Notes: generated by a model not told the origin, from the letters alone. A DNA stretch of 64,000 bases from Juglans regia (GCF_001411555.2 NC_049901.1:8504681-8568680), one strand, 5' to 3'; numbered from the stretch's first letter, positions 37,643 to 51,000 are shown. A program made the numbers and translations.

Positions 37643-37777
37643 AAGATATCACGTAAGAAAATTAAAAATCCAATTTATAAAAATTAAAGAAAAAAATAAG
37701 TGAATCTCCAAACTGTTATTAGGTTTTTTTTTTTTTTTTTTGGGTTTTTCGAAGATCTAGAATTTTCTTAATTCTAA

Positions 37778-38000
37778 GACCTGGTTTGATTATACAGTTT
37801 AAACTATCTCATCTCATATAATCATTATAATTTTTTAAAATTTTACATAAAATATAATAAATAACTCAACTTTTTAAATCTCAAAATAAAAATATATAAA
37901 ATATAATAAATAATTTAATTTTTTTTAAATAATATTTTATTTAATTTTAAATTTTTATTTCATCAAATATAATCTCATTTATATGTAATCAAACCAGAGC
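37778..38000. repeat. MITE with TAA target duplication (PIF/Harbinger-like)
   Basis: The ends gacctggtttgattataca and, inverted, gctctggtttgattacata flank 223 bp of AT-rich DNA. TAA is present on both sides (37775-37777, 38001-38003). A 3 bp TWA duplication fits PIF/Harbinger-type MITEs. No coding capacity. Confidence 0.65.
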
Positions 38001-38009
38001 TAAAAACTG

Positions 38010-40070
38010 TTAGAAGAGGATAAATGCAAGCGGCATTTTAGGTGGGGGGGGAGTGAAGGTAGGACCTAGGAGGAGAAAAAAATAAAGGAGCTCAGCTGCA
38101 TATGCCATCTATAATGAGGAACCTATAATAGAAACAACGATGCATAATTATGCAGAAGCTGGACCATTTCTTTGTCAGCTCACCTCCATCCATCATAACC
38201 AAACCTTTTACCTATCCAGATTCCACTCTATTCCCCTACCTACCTACCTATTGCTCCCAAAATTTACATGTACCAAATGGTGTCTCGGATAAGTAAAAAA
38301 ATTCATAATCTTTACACCACCTATTATTTTTTATCTTTAAAATTATGTGATATAAAAAGATAAATAAAATAATTCAATTAATTTAATAAAAATAAATAAA
38401 ACAAGCATATATATATATATAATATATAGAATGATAAGTAACAAAATTTAAAAAAATAAATCATTCGGTGCATTTCATCTGTCACCATTTTGATTTATTT
38501 AGTATTTTTCAATAATGAAAAATTAAGAGCTTAATTCGTTTAAAACTATATCTCTTAAAATAAGTTCATAAATCCATAAATTTTAAGTGTTTTTTTAAAT
38601 TATATTTATTTTTATAAAATTTTTATATGAATTAAACAATCATTTAAAACAAAATCTCAACTTGTGAGTGCTGCAATAAGGCATCTAAATACTTATCTTA
38701 AAACTAATTCAAGAAGGATTGGTTGAAAGTGCGGAAACAGTGTCTGCATGGAAGCGGCAGCAGCAGCAAAGCTATCGCCACTTTTGGCAACTGGACAGAT
38801 TTTGGCTTCGTTTAAAGCTGCCTCCTCCTGCTTTTGCTTAACTTCCTTCCCTTCTTCTTCTTCTTGTTTCTTCCCCCCCCTATTCAATGACTACTGCATC
38901 ATAGCTTCTCTGATTTTCCTTCATTTTTCTTTTCTTTTATTAATATATATATATATATTGTCCAGGATGGCATTGCTTTGTCTGGAATTGTGGCTAAGAT
39001 AGATGGCATAAGATATTTTGTTAAAAATTATATAAAATATTATTATAATATAATTTTATAATATAATTTTTATTTTATAATTTAAAAAAATTAAATTATT
39101 TATTATATTTTATATTAAAATTTATAAAAATTATATGAAATAAAATAAAATAATTTAATTTTATGTAATCAAATCAATCCTTAAAATACATATCTATCTT
39201 TTGTATTGAGATCGAGAATGTTTCCTTGGCAGTTGGATAGTGTTCTGTTGGGGTTTTCAAAAATATAAATATTTTTTAATAAATTTATGCAGATAATTAT
39301 AACTAAATAAAACTCAATTATATATTATGAAATATCTAGGCATTGTTTTTCTACTTTTAGATACCGAAATTATGCTAACTTTATCTGTTGCTTCTAAACA
39401 CGGTTTGATAATGTGTTTATATTTTTTGGCACGATAACAAGCAAAACAAAATAAAACAAAACAAAATAATCATTCGAGGTTTGAAAGATAAATGTTGGAT
39501 GAAGACATGGAGAATGGGAAATGCATTCAATAATATTATTAATTAATGTCTATTTGGCGACATTCCGTATGATGAAGTTGACATTTTTATACATCTTTAT
39601 AGCTTTCCATAATTTAAATTATATGAGAGCTCTATAGATATCTTTAATGGCAATGGACTATTTTCAAGCCATTGTTAGAGAATCATTTTGGATTATTATG
39701 AGATTACCTCGATCGAGAGAGTGTCTTCTAAGACTAAAATTATTGTGTCTAATTATGGGTCTAGATGAGTTGAGCGTGTAGTCAGTGATTGAGTTTCGTT
39801 CATTTAATTTTTATGCAAATTACGATCTAAGCTTGAGTTTTCATCTAGCTGTATTTTGCATTCATGAATAGTTTATTTAATATTCGAGTTTACTCATCAG
39901 TTATTTCACTTGGATACAATAGATTATTTATCTTTTGTTAACTTTATCTACAAATTTTAACAAACAAACCCTGACTTGTTAATATCTTTATAAAATTTAT
40001 GTATACATATATAAGGAGCGGGCTTCAATATTCAAGTAATATAGACAATAACATGATTTCTTATAATCTC
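38010..40070. other. AT-rich intergenic region
   Basis: No gene is supported. Short frames around 38690-39000 (alanine- and serine-rich on one strand, Glu/Lys-rich on the other) are low-complexity. A further MITE-like AT-rich segment ends near 39180 (atgtaatcaaatcaatcc). Confidence 0.4.
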
Positions 40071-40719
40071 TTTAAATATTAATGGTGGCTTGAAGCCATG
40101 CCCTAGTGCACGAAACCTACACTGGACTCCTCAACTAGCTCACGGTGGAGGTCTCCTCGCCCATTAGAGGACCGCCACTCATCCTGCCAGTGGTCTCCTC
40201 GTCGACCATACACCACGGGCAAGACTTCTCGGCCATAACACTCCATGGTCACGAACTCGTCGGCTACACCAACCACGGGCAAGACTCCTCAGCCAAGGAC
40301 CCTCCCATCCATTAGATCGTCGTCCACCATACTCGTCGACCAGCCAACAAGCTTTTCAGCCGCTGGCGGGCAACCAAATCCTCAGCAATCTGCTCCTCAA
40401 CCACGTACTCCTCAAATAGACACTTTCCCCAGCCATGCATGCACCTTGGTAAAGATGCTCATCAACCACTGGGACTTATCTGCTCATACTCATTTGCACG
40501 GTAGAAAAAGAGAGAGATATATATATATATATATATTTATATGAGAAATGAAAATAAGGAGCAAGGAAGATAAGAAATGACAAACGACAACGGGCAATTT
40601 CGGTCAAGCAGTTGGCAAAAACCAGTCATAGCGGACTCCGGTTTGTCTCGTTCAAAACTTATGTGGATTTTGTTTTCACTGATATAATTGATCTCAGTAG
40701 TACGAAATATCCATCACCT

Positions 40720-41960
40720 ACTTACCTCATCGCGAGACACCAAAGGGATGAGTGTAATGCTTAAGGCTACTCTATCCCTCTCGCTAATGAGTGCAGGTCA
40801 GCCTTTGGCTATCCGAAGATGAAATCTCCATCAACAAGATCTACATCAATTACTTACATCCCCGCGAGGCAAAGAGATGAGTATAATGTCTAAGGCTGCT
40901 TTATCCCTCTCACGGAGGAATGCGGGTTAGCCTTTGGTTACCCGAAGATACAACGGAATCTCCATCAATGCCATTAGTAACTTACCTTCCCAAGAGGCAA
41001 AAGGATTAGTGTAATGTCTAAAGTTGCTCTATCCCTCACGTAGAGGAGTGCGGGTCAGTCTTCGGCTACTCAAAAATAGAATTTCCATCAACAAAATCTC
41101 TATCAGCAACTTACATCCCCGCAAGGCGTAGGGATGAGTGTAATGTATAAAGCTGCTATATCCCTCTCAAGGAGAAGTGCGGGTCAGCCTTCGGCTCCCC
41201 AAAGATGAAATCTTCATCAACGAAACCTCCAGCAATGGAATCTCCATCAATGAAATCTCCATCAACTACTTACCTCCCCGCAAGGCAAATTGATGAATGT
41301 AATGCCTAAGACTACTCTATCCCTCTCGCGGAGGAGTGCGGGTCATCCTTCGGCTACCCGAAAACGAATCTCCATTAACAAAATTTTCAACAACAAAATC
41401 TCCATAACTACTTACTTCCTTGCGAGGCAAATGGATGAGTGTAATGCCTAAAGCTGCTATATCCCTCTCGCAGATAAGTGCATGTCAACTTTCGGCTACT
41501 CGAATACAGAATCTCCATCAATGGAATCTCTACCAACAAAATCTCCATCAACGAAATCTCCATCAGCAACTTACCTCCCCACGAGGTAAATGGATGAGTG
41601 TAATACCTAAGGCTGCTTTATCCCTTTCGCAGATGAGTGCGGGTCAGCCTTTGGCTACCTGAAGTCGGAATCTCTATCAACAAAATATCCAGCAACAAAA
41701 TCTCCATCATGTTCTTACATCTCCGTGAGACAAATGGATGAGTGTAATGCCTAAGATTGCTCTATCCCTCTCGCAGAGGAATACGGGTCAACCTTTAGCT
41801 ACCTGAAGATGAAATCTTCCTCAACGAAATATTCATCAGCTACTTACCTCCCTGCTAGGCAAATGGATGAGTGTAATGCCTAAGGCTGCTCTATCCCTCT
41901 CGCGGATAAGTGCAGGTCAGCTTTCAGCTAGCCGAATATGGAATCTCTACCAACGAGATC
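40720..41960. repeat. Tandem array, nine units of 128-160 bp with 16 bp subrepeats
   Basis: The phrase ggatgagtgtaatgcctaag (with variants) recurs near 40746, 40874, 41002, 41131, 41291, 41432, 41591, 41735 and 41863. It is followed each time by ctatccctctcgcggagg and gcgggtcagccttcggctac. Spacings are 128, 128, 129, 160, 141, 159, 144 and 128. Much of the extra length comes from added copies of an approximately 16 bp aatctccatcaac unit. A decayed tenth unit lies near 42178-42270. Frames through it are not gene-like. It may be the untranslated part of a retroelement derivative. Confidence 0.85.
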
Positions 41961-42719
41961 CCCACCCACGAAATCTCCTGCGACGGAACGCCATCTTCTG
42001 CAACGGAACGTCATCTCCTGCAATAAAACGTCATCTCTAACAACAGAACGTTAAATGGATAACGCCTCAAACCTTTACCGCACCCCAGTAAAACAGTTCA
42101 AGTTCTCAAATTTTGCACTTTGGAAAATATTTGTACTAACAGGTTTGACTTTTGCAGCATCTTCTACTTACCTTCTCGTGAAGGTTAACAGATGAGTTCA
42201 CTCGTAAGGCAGCCTAGCCTGCCCCACGGTGAAATGTGGGTTTAGTCTTTCGACTGTCCGACTTTACTTTTGAGACAACATCTCCACCAGCGAACGCCGA
42301 ATGTTCGCACTTGTGTCATAACCGCTGTAAGCGGGTTACCTTTAATAACGAGCATTCAGAGTTCACGTGCATCGGAGCTCCAAAACCACCTGAAGTGGAC
42401 CCAGAGGTTCAACGAGTTCTTTGACCACTTCGTGCTGGTTACAACAAACATACTCTAACATTAACTGCAATTAACATCAAAAAAATAAAGTTCACTAACA
42501 TCATCAAAAACAAAAATGTCGAAAGAACATATGCCTTTCAACAAATTGAGAGCGAGTCCAGTCTTACAATCCGCTCAATCATTCTCACAATTTTTACATT
42601 CTCACAATTTTTATAAAAAGTCAGGTACCACCCGACCTCCCAGGTGTCTGAATAGGTAGTAGGCAAGTCACTTGACTACATGACTAACTTTTGTACACAC
42701 TCTACGCAGTCAAGCCAAT

Positions 42720-43065
42720 CTCCCACCATAGCCGAGCTACGTACTTGCACTCCATGTAGTTGAGCTTACTTTCCCGCTTATCTTGCCAAGACGTGCTCGG
42801 CCCTACATATCTTATGCGGTCAAGCTTATTTCTCGCCACAGCTGGTCAAGCTTATTTCTCGCCACTGCTGGTCAAGCCTATTTCCCGCTTGGGGAGACGT
42901 GCTTGCGCCCTACGTATCTTATGCGGTCGAGCCCACCTCCCGCCACATCCAGGATTCACGCTCGCACTTCATGCGATCGAACTTTCCTCCCGCTTATCTC
43001 GCCAATATGTACTTGCGCCCTGCATATCTCTATGCGGTCGAGCCCATCTCCCGCCTAGTCCTACA
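42720..43065. repeat. Second, unrelated degenerate tandem array
   Basis: Phrases such as gcgccctacgtatcttatgc, ggtcgagcccacctcccgcc and ggtcaagcttatttctcgcc recur with irregular spacing of about 30-140 bp. At least five partial copies are visible. Confidence 0.6.
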
Positions 43066-43559
43066 CTTGTAAATATTTACTATTTAACATGAGAGGAACG
43101 GATGACCAGGGCTAGCTCCCTGAATTTATTTCTCTACGGACGGAGGCGGATCAAGTTAATCACATGTTTTACCTTTGAAGATTCTCAAGGTTTTCTTTAT
43201 AACAAATTGCCTTTAAGAATCATGCGCAATTGTGATGATGTAAAATATATCAGGCCTAAAATGGTTCTCAAGGCCCAACTCATCAAATAGTCATCACTAT
43301 AAGACAAATGAAGAGATAAGGAAATTGGACAAATGAGTGAGGGTGTCAGGAGGAAGGGGGTGTCAGGAGAAAGTAGAAAAATGAGATACGATCAGAGACG
43401 CAAAACAGACATCCCTTACTACTACTGAGGCGCACGCGTGAAGAGATATTAGATAAAAAAGGACGTCCAAACGGCTAGAAGGGGGTTCTTTTTCAACTTT
43501 TTCTTCAACCTCTAAACAGAGAGCTCTATGGAGAATATATTCTCCGGCAAATAGATCTT

Positions 43560-43800
43560 TAATTCTCATTGTACAATGAGAAGTGAGAGGATATGAGAGA
43601 CTGTAAACAAGTATATCATAGTATAATCTCTTCTTCCTAAAATCCCGTTGGATGTAGACTTAATGTCAAATCACGTAAATCTGTGTATCTATCTCTCTTT
43701 ATTTTTTTGTATTTAAATACTGTTCACCATCATATACATACATATGGATACTGTACAATCCCACTGGATCTCTGCTGGGGTCTTCACATCTCACCGATTG
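43560..43800 (+). repeat. Possible LTR 3' portion
   Basis: The run aaaatcccgttggatgtaga, then cacgtaaatctgtgtatcta and a T-rich stretch resembles the R/U5 part of plant LTRs, which often carry ccgtggatgtagg and aaccacgtaaatc. No partner LTR was found. It may bound the repetitive block starting near 40080, as a non-autonomous or solo element. Inference. Confidence 0.35.
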
Positions 43801-43829
43801 AGATCTAACCTATTTCAGTGCATCTGAAA

Positions 43830-45168
43830 ATAAATCTTTATTTCCTTTCGAATAGCGCTGATTCACTATTTGTATTAGCAGAGAAATTAGATTAATATTT
43901 GACAATTATTAATAGTTTTTCTTCTCCTTCGCTTTATTTTTTATTTTTATTTTTTAAGAAAAGAAAATGAATGTGGAAGACATGCAGTAACAGCCAACCA
44001 CGCAAGACAGGATTCAGGACATGCAACCATCTTCATTAATTAAATGCCAATTATGAAAGTATTTTGCACGTGGCATAATCTGAGAACGCTTTGCCTAGCA
44101 GTAGACATGTAGCATCACAAAATGGTGACTGTCAAGCAGGGTTACTGGTCCGGGACTTATATACGTATATGGGTTCAGACAGAAGGCACAGCCAGCGACT
44201 ACACCGTCGGTAACTTCCGTCGGCAACTGTACGGCCGGCGTGACTACTGAAAGATGGGTCCCACGCTTTAAAACTCAGCTTTGAAAGGGGCCCACGATAG
44301 GGGCATTTTAATATTGGAGTATTGGAAAAGCTTGGATTGATGTTGAGGGATGATAGTTGCGTCCTTTTCAGCGGGGGATTTTGGGAATTTTCAACTTTTT
44401 CGCATGGAAAGTGGTAATTACAAAATCATTTTTGAATTATTTAACTTATTTTTATTTTTATCATTACTCATTTTTCTTTTTCTTTTTTATAAGAAAAGGG
44501 TGGTACCTATAATGATTGATGGAGATTCTGGTTACCATACTCACCAATTAACGCTTGCCACGTGGAATCAAACGTTTCAAGTTCCAATGCAATTGGTTTT
44601 CGAAAAATATTTGTACATATTGAAATGAATGAGCTGCATATCCTCCCTACCTGCATGCTTGCATGCAGTGCAGATTAACGAAAGTATAAAATATACAAAT
44701 TCACATAAAATATGTTAAAATATTATCAATATAAACTTTACAACAATAGATTAAATATAAATATCTTTAATTTATTTATTGAACCTATGTGGCTAAATTA
44801 GCCCAAAGTAGCGGATCCAGTATACGTAGACTGTAGTCAAAGGAAGACCGTCTTTAAATGGTTGGGCAGGGGAGGGGCCCAGAAGAAATGCGATGGGAAA
44901 GGAGACGTGGGCCCGTAGATATGGTTGAGAAATTTAAGGAGGGGATTGATTATACCCCTCATAGGACCCGTGACGGCTATTCTACTATAATGTTTACTGT
45001 TGTCACCTTTTTCCTTTTCTTTTTCTTTTTATATAAATTTTAATAAAAAAATGATAGTTAATTATATACGTATCGAATAATAATTCTAAACAAATTAATA
45101 AATATTAAATTCACATAAAAAATAATAATTTTTTTAATAATAATTTTTTTTTTTTTTAAAACAACTTA
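43830..45168. other. Intergenic, no gene seen
   Basis: Unremarkable AT-rich DNA with poly-T runs near 45005-45160. Nothing coding is supported. Confidence 0.4.
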
Positions 45169-45619
45169 TTATATTTAGAAAAACTCTACTTGCACCCGGG
45201 GATGGGAACCCCCCGCGTACACGTCCATCCACGTGTGAAAATAAAACGAGGCGTTTCGTTGAATTCGGCTAGTTTGAAACAGAAACCTACAGATTGATTT
45301 CATCTTCTTCTTCTCATCTTCTTCTTCCCCGCATACCCCACCAAGCTATTCATTGCAAAACCGATTCCGTGAAAAAATGTTCATAATAAAAACAAAAAAG
45401 CCCTACTTTCTACTACAATGCGTAGGCATTTAATCTCTCTTTCTCTTTTCTTTTCTTTTCCTATGCACAAATACAGCATATCTCCAAGTTCTAGATCTGT
45501 TTTATTTCATCCATTTTTTTTCCAACCACATGCACACGGAAACACCCACATGAAGCTGACGAACAGAGATGCACGTTCATCCATCGAATCTCATATTTGT
45601 AGGATATTCTATGTGATTT

Positions 45620-45870
45620 TTCTCTGTTTTCTCGGCAACCAAACAGATTGTTATGGACTATTGCATGATTTTTCTCTATTTTCTTGGCAACCAATCACAC
45701 TGTTACGGACTATTGCGTGATTTTCTTCTGTTTTCTCGTCAACCAAACACACTGTTACGGACTATTGCGTGATTTCCCTCTATTTTCTCGGCAACCAAAC
45801 AGACTATTACGGAATGTTGCGTGATTTTCTTTTATTTTCTCGGCAACCAAACACTGTTGCAGGAACTTGT
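45620..45870. repeat. 52 bp minisatellite, five copies
   Basis: The phrase ttctcggcaaccaaacac (with variants) recurs with core positions 45631, 45683, 45735, 45787 and 45839. The spacing is exactly 52 bp. Each unit also carries tgttacggactattgcgtga. The array lies inside the MULE-type element. Confidence 0.9.
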
Positions 45871-45922
45871 TCTTATCCGGATGAAGAAGCAGCGCGAGCC
45901 TACAGGACAATTTCTTGTCCAT
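45863..45922 (-). pseudogene. J-domain (DnaJ) fragment inside the MULE-type element
   Basis: Minus-strand codons give MDKKLSCRLALLLHPDKNKF. RLALLLHPDKNK closely matches helix II and the HPD loop of plant J-domains (YRKLALLLHPDKNK). Upstream and downstream J-domain helices are not recognisable, so this is a fragment, probably a captured piece of an exon. It is not expected to be functional. The match is short but includes the diagnostic HPD. Confidence 0.55.
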
Positions 45923-46209
45923 GGCTTTTGGTGGTTTCAAATACTAGGTGAAGATAATAAAAAAAAGGGAAAAAAACAATAAAACTTACAAAAGAAAAGT
46001 GATGGAAGATTTGCTTATGAGATTCCATTTTTCTGGGATGGATGACTTGCAGAACCCATTTTGGTGCTGTGTAAAGTTGAAATTGTTTTGTTTTGTTTTT
46101 TTTGTTTTTTGTTTTTGTTTTTTTTTTTTTAATAATATCAGCTGCCACGTCAGCCGATTCCCCAACAGGTACCCAACGCCGGGCACCTGTAGCAGAACTG
46201 TTATATTTA

Positions 46210-47990
46210 TATATTATATAATTATACCTAATATTACTCAATTTTATAAATTTTTCAACTCAAAAGGACCTGAAGTTTTTTTGTTTTGTTGAGATTCAAT
46301 AATACAATAATTATATAATTGTGTACACAATTTCTAATAAAATATATTTATTAAAGAGTGGTGTGAAAATTGTAAAATAGTTTATATTGAGGTTTCATAT
46401 AATTCAAGTTAGAGAGAAACACTTGATGCTGAATATAATAAGTGTTCAATTTATTTAACCAAATTAAATATTAAGTAAATTTAAACATGTAACGGAAGAG
46501 ACGTACAAAAATAGATATGAACGTAAAACGTTGCACTTGCATTAAAGGGAAGCAAAGACACTAAAAGGGGCTGCTGCATGTAAGCAGGATGGGGTTTGAA
46601 AAACAATTCGATTTTAATGACTCCAAGTCTTTAGTCAATACAAACACATCTCACAATACATCACAAATAAACATCAAAGATACTGGGTGGGACATTCGCA
46701 CATATAGAACAATGCTATATGTCAGCCTTAGCTGCAGCACACCTCACATAATATTTTTTTTTTTTACACTCAATATATTGAGTATGCTGCGGCTACAAGC
46801 TGATGCAAATATTTTTCTATAATTATGTCTAACATTTTTTTTGTTTTTATCATTGTTAAAGGGTCGTTTAGATACCAAAGTATTATCAGTTTGGACTTAC
46901 ACACCTATAGTTATAATTATTACTTAATTATTAGAATTTTTTGAACTCATAAAATAAATAATACAAGTTTTTTAATTTTTAAAATAGAAATAATATTAAA
47001 ATATACTAATAATCACTTCTTTAATCATTAAAAAAAATACGGTTAAATCCGGGGACAAAAATATGGGACAAACTAACTTTTTCAAAAAAGAAATTTCAAA
47101 GGCATTTCCATAAAATTCGGAAGAAAAAAATCGAAAAAATAGTTCAAAAGATGGAGTGGAATATTAAAAAGACTGAGGTCTAATTTGTTTTTATAAATAA
47201 TTTCATTTCAAATTCTCAAACAATATATAAAAAATAATTCAATTTTTTTAAATTTTAAAATAAAAATTATATTCTAACAATATTTTATTTAACTTTTAAC
47301 TTTGATATGATCTCATCTCATGCCTAGTAACAGGCTGAAGGTTCTTATGAAAGAAGGTTCTTATGAAATACAAGATAAAAGGGTGGCTTCCGAATGAAAG
47401 AGAGATGTTCTGCCCAAGCTTGGGTTAAGAGAACGGAATAAAGGTGTTCCATTTTTCACTTCCTTCCCTAGCAGCCTCTAACAAGTGTTTCATTCTAGAT
47501 GCAAGCATTTTCTCATTACCCTACTAAGTGGCTCTCCCCCTACATGAGAAAAAACGAGGGTAACTTTCTTCTGTAGTAGAGACGTAAGAATTGGAAGCAA
47601 AAAAGTTCCAATGCTCCAGGGTCAAATTCCAACATTTGTGCATTACATTATGAATGCTAGAGGAATAGGAGCCGGGGACAAGGTCCAATTATCAGCAGGA
47701 AAGTTAATAAAAAGGCTGAAAAGAAAAGGATTGAGTTATAAATCTCATGCACGGGTGTTGTCAGCAAATGGTGTCATGCGCTTGAGACTGTTACTGCAGA
47801 CGACAATCAAAATGAAAAGTTCACATTCACAACCGAAATGTACGCGTCTCTTATATATTGTTGTGTCAATAACAATGAAAATGCTAAAAGTAGACCGTAA
47901 AGAAGTTCATCTGAACTTAGAGAACCATATCAATGGCAAAAAACAACTTTGAGGGAGGAAAGGAGTCGCGATGGAAACACATCATCCTTA
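46210..47990. other. Intergenic, with a MITE-like segment
   Basis: A member of the tctcatctca family lies at about 47172-47325. An open stretch at 47611-47952 matches nothing I recognise and has no supporting context. The RAR1 3' untranslated region should occupy the right-hand end. Confidence 0.4.
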
Positions 47991-48004
47991 CAGACCTTTG
48001 ATTG

Positions 48005-51000
48005 CTAGGATGATGGATCAGCGTTATGCCATCCCTTGGTGCATGGTGGAATGCCCATGAACTCATCAAATTCCTTTACATGAATGTCACAGCACTTCCA
48101 CTGCAATAGGATATTTACCATAAGAGCATTTTTCAAAACTTAATGATCGAGAAGTTAGATAGATTGACAAGACGACCTCTTAAGAATAACGTCTTACCCC
48201 TCTCATACGGTCATGGAATACAGCAGGCCCAGGATGGTAACTGCATGCAGTCTCGCTATTATCCTTCTCCTTGAAAGTCATGCCACATCCCTGATTTTTG
48301 CATGTCTGGGGATCATTTATATCAACTAGCTTCTTAGCTGGAACAGGAGAGCTCTGAGTATTTGTATTGCTCTTGCTAGGTGCGCCTGTGTCCAGATTTA
48401 AAGGTTTTGAATTCATCCGTCCAGCCATCGAACCTAGAGAAGACAAGACTTGCTTCAGCTTACAACGAAAATAAATTAATCAAAAGAGAAGTGGGGAACC
48501 TAAGCAACAAAATCAACGGATATCTTTTCTTTGTCCATGAAAAACAAGAATCCAGGATTCCAGAGCCTTTTAAAAAAGTATCCTACAGACTTGTATGGGA
48601 TTGAACTTGTGACTGCACCATCCACCCCTTATTTACTGGGGGAGGGGGGAATATTCCATTGCCACAATACGGAACTTCATATAATAGCAATTTTAAAGCA
48701 TTGTAATGCAGTTGACATTCATTAACATTGGACTCATTCTACAATGGACTTGGGTTCCGTAAATGAGTCTTCATTGTTTTCCATCGCAGTAATGCCCTTA
48801 AGTAGGTTTTGGACTGGATTCTACATTGGTATTGGGAACTGATATCATTGCCATTTTTCATCTGAAATATATCGAGTACTCCAACTTTATTGCATTGACA
48901 ACATCAATGCTTCAAACTCCTACTGGCCAATGGTTTTATACCAAAATGTCTTTTCCTGCCCCAAAATACAAGGTCACAGCTTGATGCTGGATGAGTTAGT
49001 GACTAGTATTTACTTCTACAAAGTGTCTATACAACTACTTAATGGACAGATGGTTAACTCCATACAGAATGCAGAACCGCCGATTTGAAGAATTTCATTT
49101 CCAAAAGAAACCCAAATAACTACCTACTAACTCATTAAACTAAAAGGATACAAATGAGATTACCATGATCGGAGCAAAAGAAACCCTGCCGGCACCTAGA
49201 GCAAGTCTCTTTAGAAGATGCACCTGTTGTTGAACTTGAAGAGGGAGCAGAAACTGGCTTCTTTGGGCTAGGAGCTGCCTTTGTCAACACAGGCTTCTCA
49301 GTTGTGTGCTTTCCTGTCTTACACCTTCATTAATAAAGAAAACTTTAACAAATACTGACAAATATATAGAAAGTTAAACTTTCCTAGACTTTTCAAGATA
49401 AAAGTACTTGCACTAATGGAATATAATGACAGCTTTGGTACTAGTATCCTGATACTTAGCAGAGGCATAAATCAATCAAGGCAATTTTTTCATGGGTGAT
49501 AAAAATAAGCCAAGCCTCAGCATGTCCAACAGACGGCATGAAATTTAGATTAATTGATAAAAATTTACAACTTCTGTCCAATCTGACACCATCTTGAACT
49601 TAGCAAAAAAAAAATATAATGATAATAAAATAAAAGAGAGAAGAGAAAACAGATAACATCATGAAAGTTTGATGTGCAAATATATCCTAACCACAGCGCT
49701 GGTACGTGCCAGGTCATTACAGCTTGCCTCATGTCAAAGCTTTCTCCATCCTTATCATTCCATCAATGGATATTTGATTAGACGAACAATCCCCGTGTGA
49801 AAGTTCAAAGGGAACTGGCATTCAGCTCCTCTCACTCTATAACTGCATGCTTAATTTGGACTCGGGCAATGCTTTAGATGACACATCATCATCTTAACGT
49901 CTCACTCAAAAGTTAATTCAATAAGCCAACAGATTTCACTACATTAAATTAAATCAGCAAAGAATAAATCCTTCTACTATAAGAATGATTAGATATCCCC
50001 TTTTCAAAGTGGTCAACTGTGAAAAAAATACACAATTGCACTCCTCTGGCAATTGCTGCACTAACCTAATTACCTTATGGATTGTGTGACAAACAAATAG
50101 GGTTACCATTCAACTATCTGAGTGCCTGAAAGATGGGAGTAGGATATGTATTTTAAACTTTTAACACGCAGATTACAGAAAGTTCATATATGTTCAGCAG
50201 TAAACTGATTGGACCTGAATCCAGCACCCGCATATGCTGTGACAAATCCACTAAAAAACTTAACAAGAATCTCGTGTGATAAGTTTGACACTAAAATCAC
50301 AAGCCAGAAGTCCTGGTACATAATTTTGCGTAGAATAGTGTCAAGAAGAAGAAGAAGAAGAAGAAGAAGAGTATAACAGTGTAAGACATGCTATAAATCA
50401 ATGCTCTTTAAGTATTTTCGATAAAATAAAATAAAATAAAAAGATGCTTGATTAACCTTGTTAGTTTATTTCTTAGGCATACTAACTCAAATCAAATTGA
50501 ATGTCCCTTCATCGAGCAAGCAACTTCGTAAAGCGCAAGCTTTAGGACCTGTTTGGGGTTGTGTTAAGAGTTTTAAGAAGTACTTAAATAGCCTTAAAAG
50601 CTCTTTAATGGAAAAATTAGGTTGTTTGGGTGTGTTATGATCCCACATCGACTAAGTATGGGATTGGTTGATGGTTTATAAGCCCCTAGGCACTCTTCCC
50701 TTGTAAGCTAGTTTTCAAGGGTAAGTTCTACCTAGTGGATTCATAACAAATGGTATCAGAGCCACCCCATATCTAAGATCATGTTGCGACGGTTGCAATC
50801 GTGCGACACGGGAGGTGATGCCGGCATGGCAGTGTTCGCCCGTAGTTAGGAAAAAGACCTAGCGCATAGCTAGCCCGTGTGAGCGCCGAGACCGCCGTGG
50901 ATGTCGGCTGCAGAGCGTGATGGTTGTTACGATCCCACATCGACTAAGTATGGAATTGGTTGATGGTTTATAAGCCCCTAGGCACCCTTCTCTTGTAAGC

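Larger units (their letters stand above)
45178..46200. mobile_element. Mutator-like (MULE) non-autonomous element, 1,023 bp
   Basis: The 9 bp sequence TTATATTTA lies at 45169-45177 and 46201-46209. Nine-base duplications are the mark of Mutator-type insertion. The ends are imperfectly inverted: ctctacttgcacccggggat on the left, against (inverted right end) ttctgctacaggtgcccggc. Inside are a 52 bp minisatellite and a short J-domain-like reading frame on the minus strand, so it may be a Pack-MULE. No transposase is seen. Confidence 0.7.

Noticed and set aside
38693..39002. Overlapping frames on both strands (Ala/Ser-rich and Glu/Lys-rich)
   Set aside because: Low-complexity composition, no domain, no splice context.
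40720..41960. Could the regular array be a CRISPR-like structure?
   Set aside because: This is plant nuclear DNA; units are long, repeats and linkers both drift, and no unique spacers or cas genes exist.
40245..43092. Several open frames through the tandem arrays
   Set aside because: They follow the repeat units and show no conserved protein motif.
45769..45951. Plus-strand YPDEEAARAY, resembling part of an AP2 domain
   Set aside because: The same bases read on the minus strand give a longer and more diagnostic J-domain match with HPD; the AP2 likeness is probably chance.
47611..47952. 113-residue frame downstream of RAR1
   Set aside because: No recognisable family; lies in the presumed 3' flank of a minus-strand gene.
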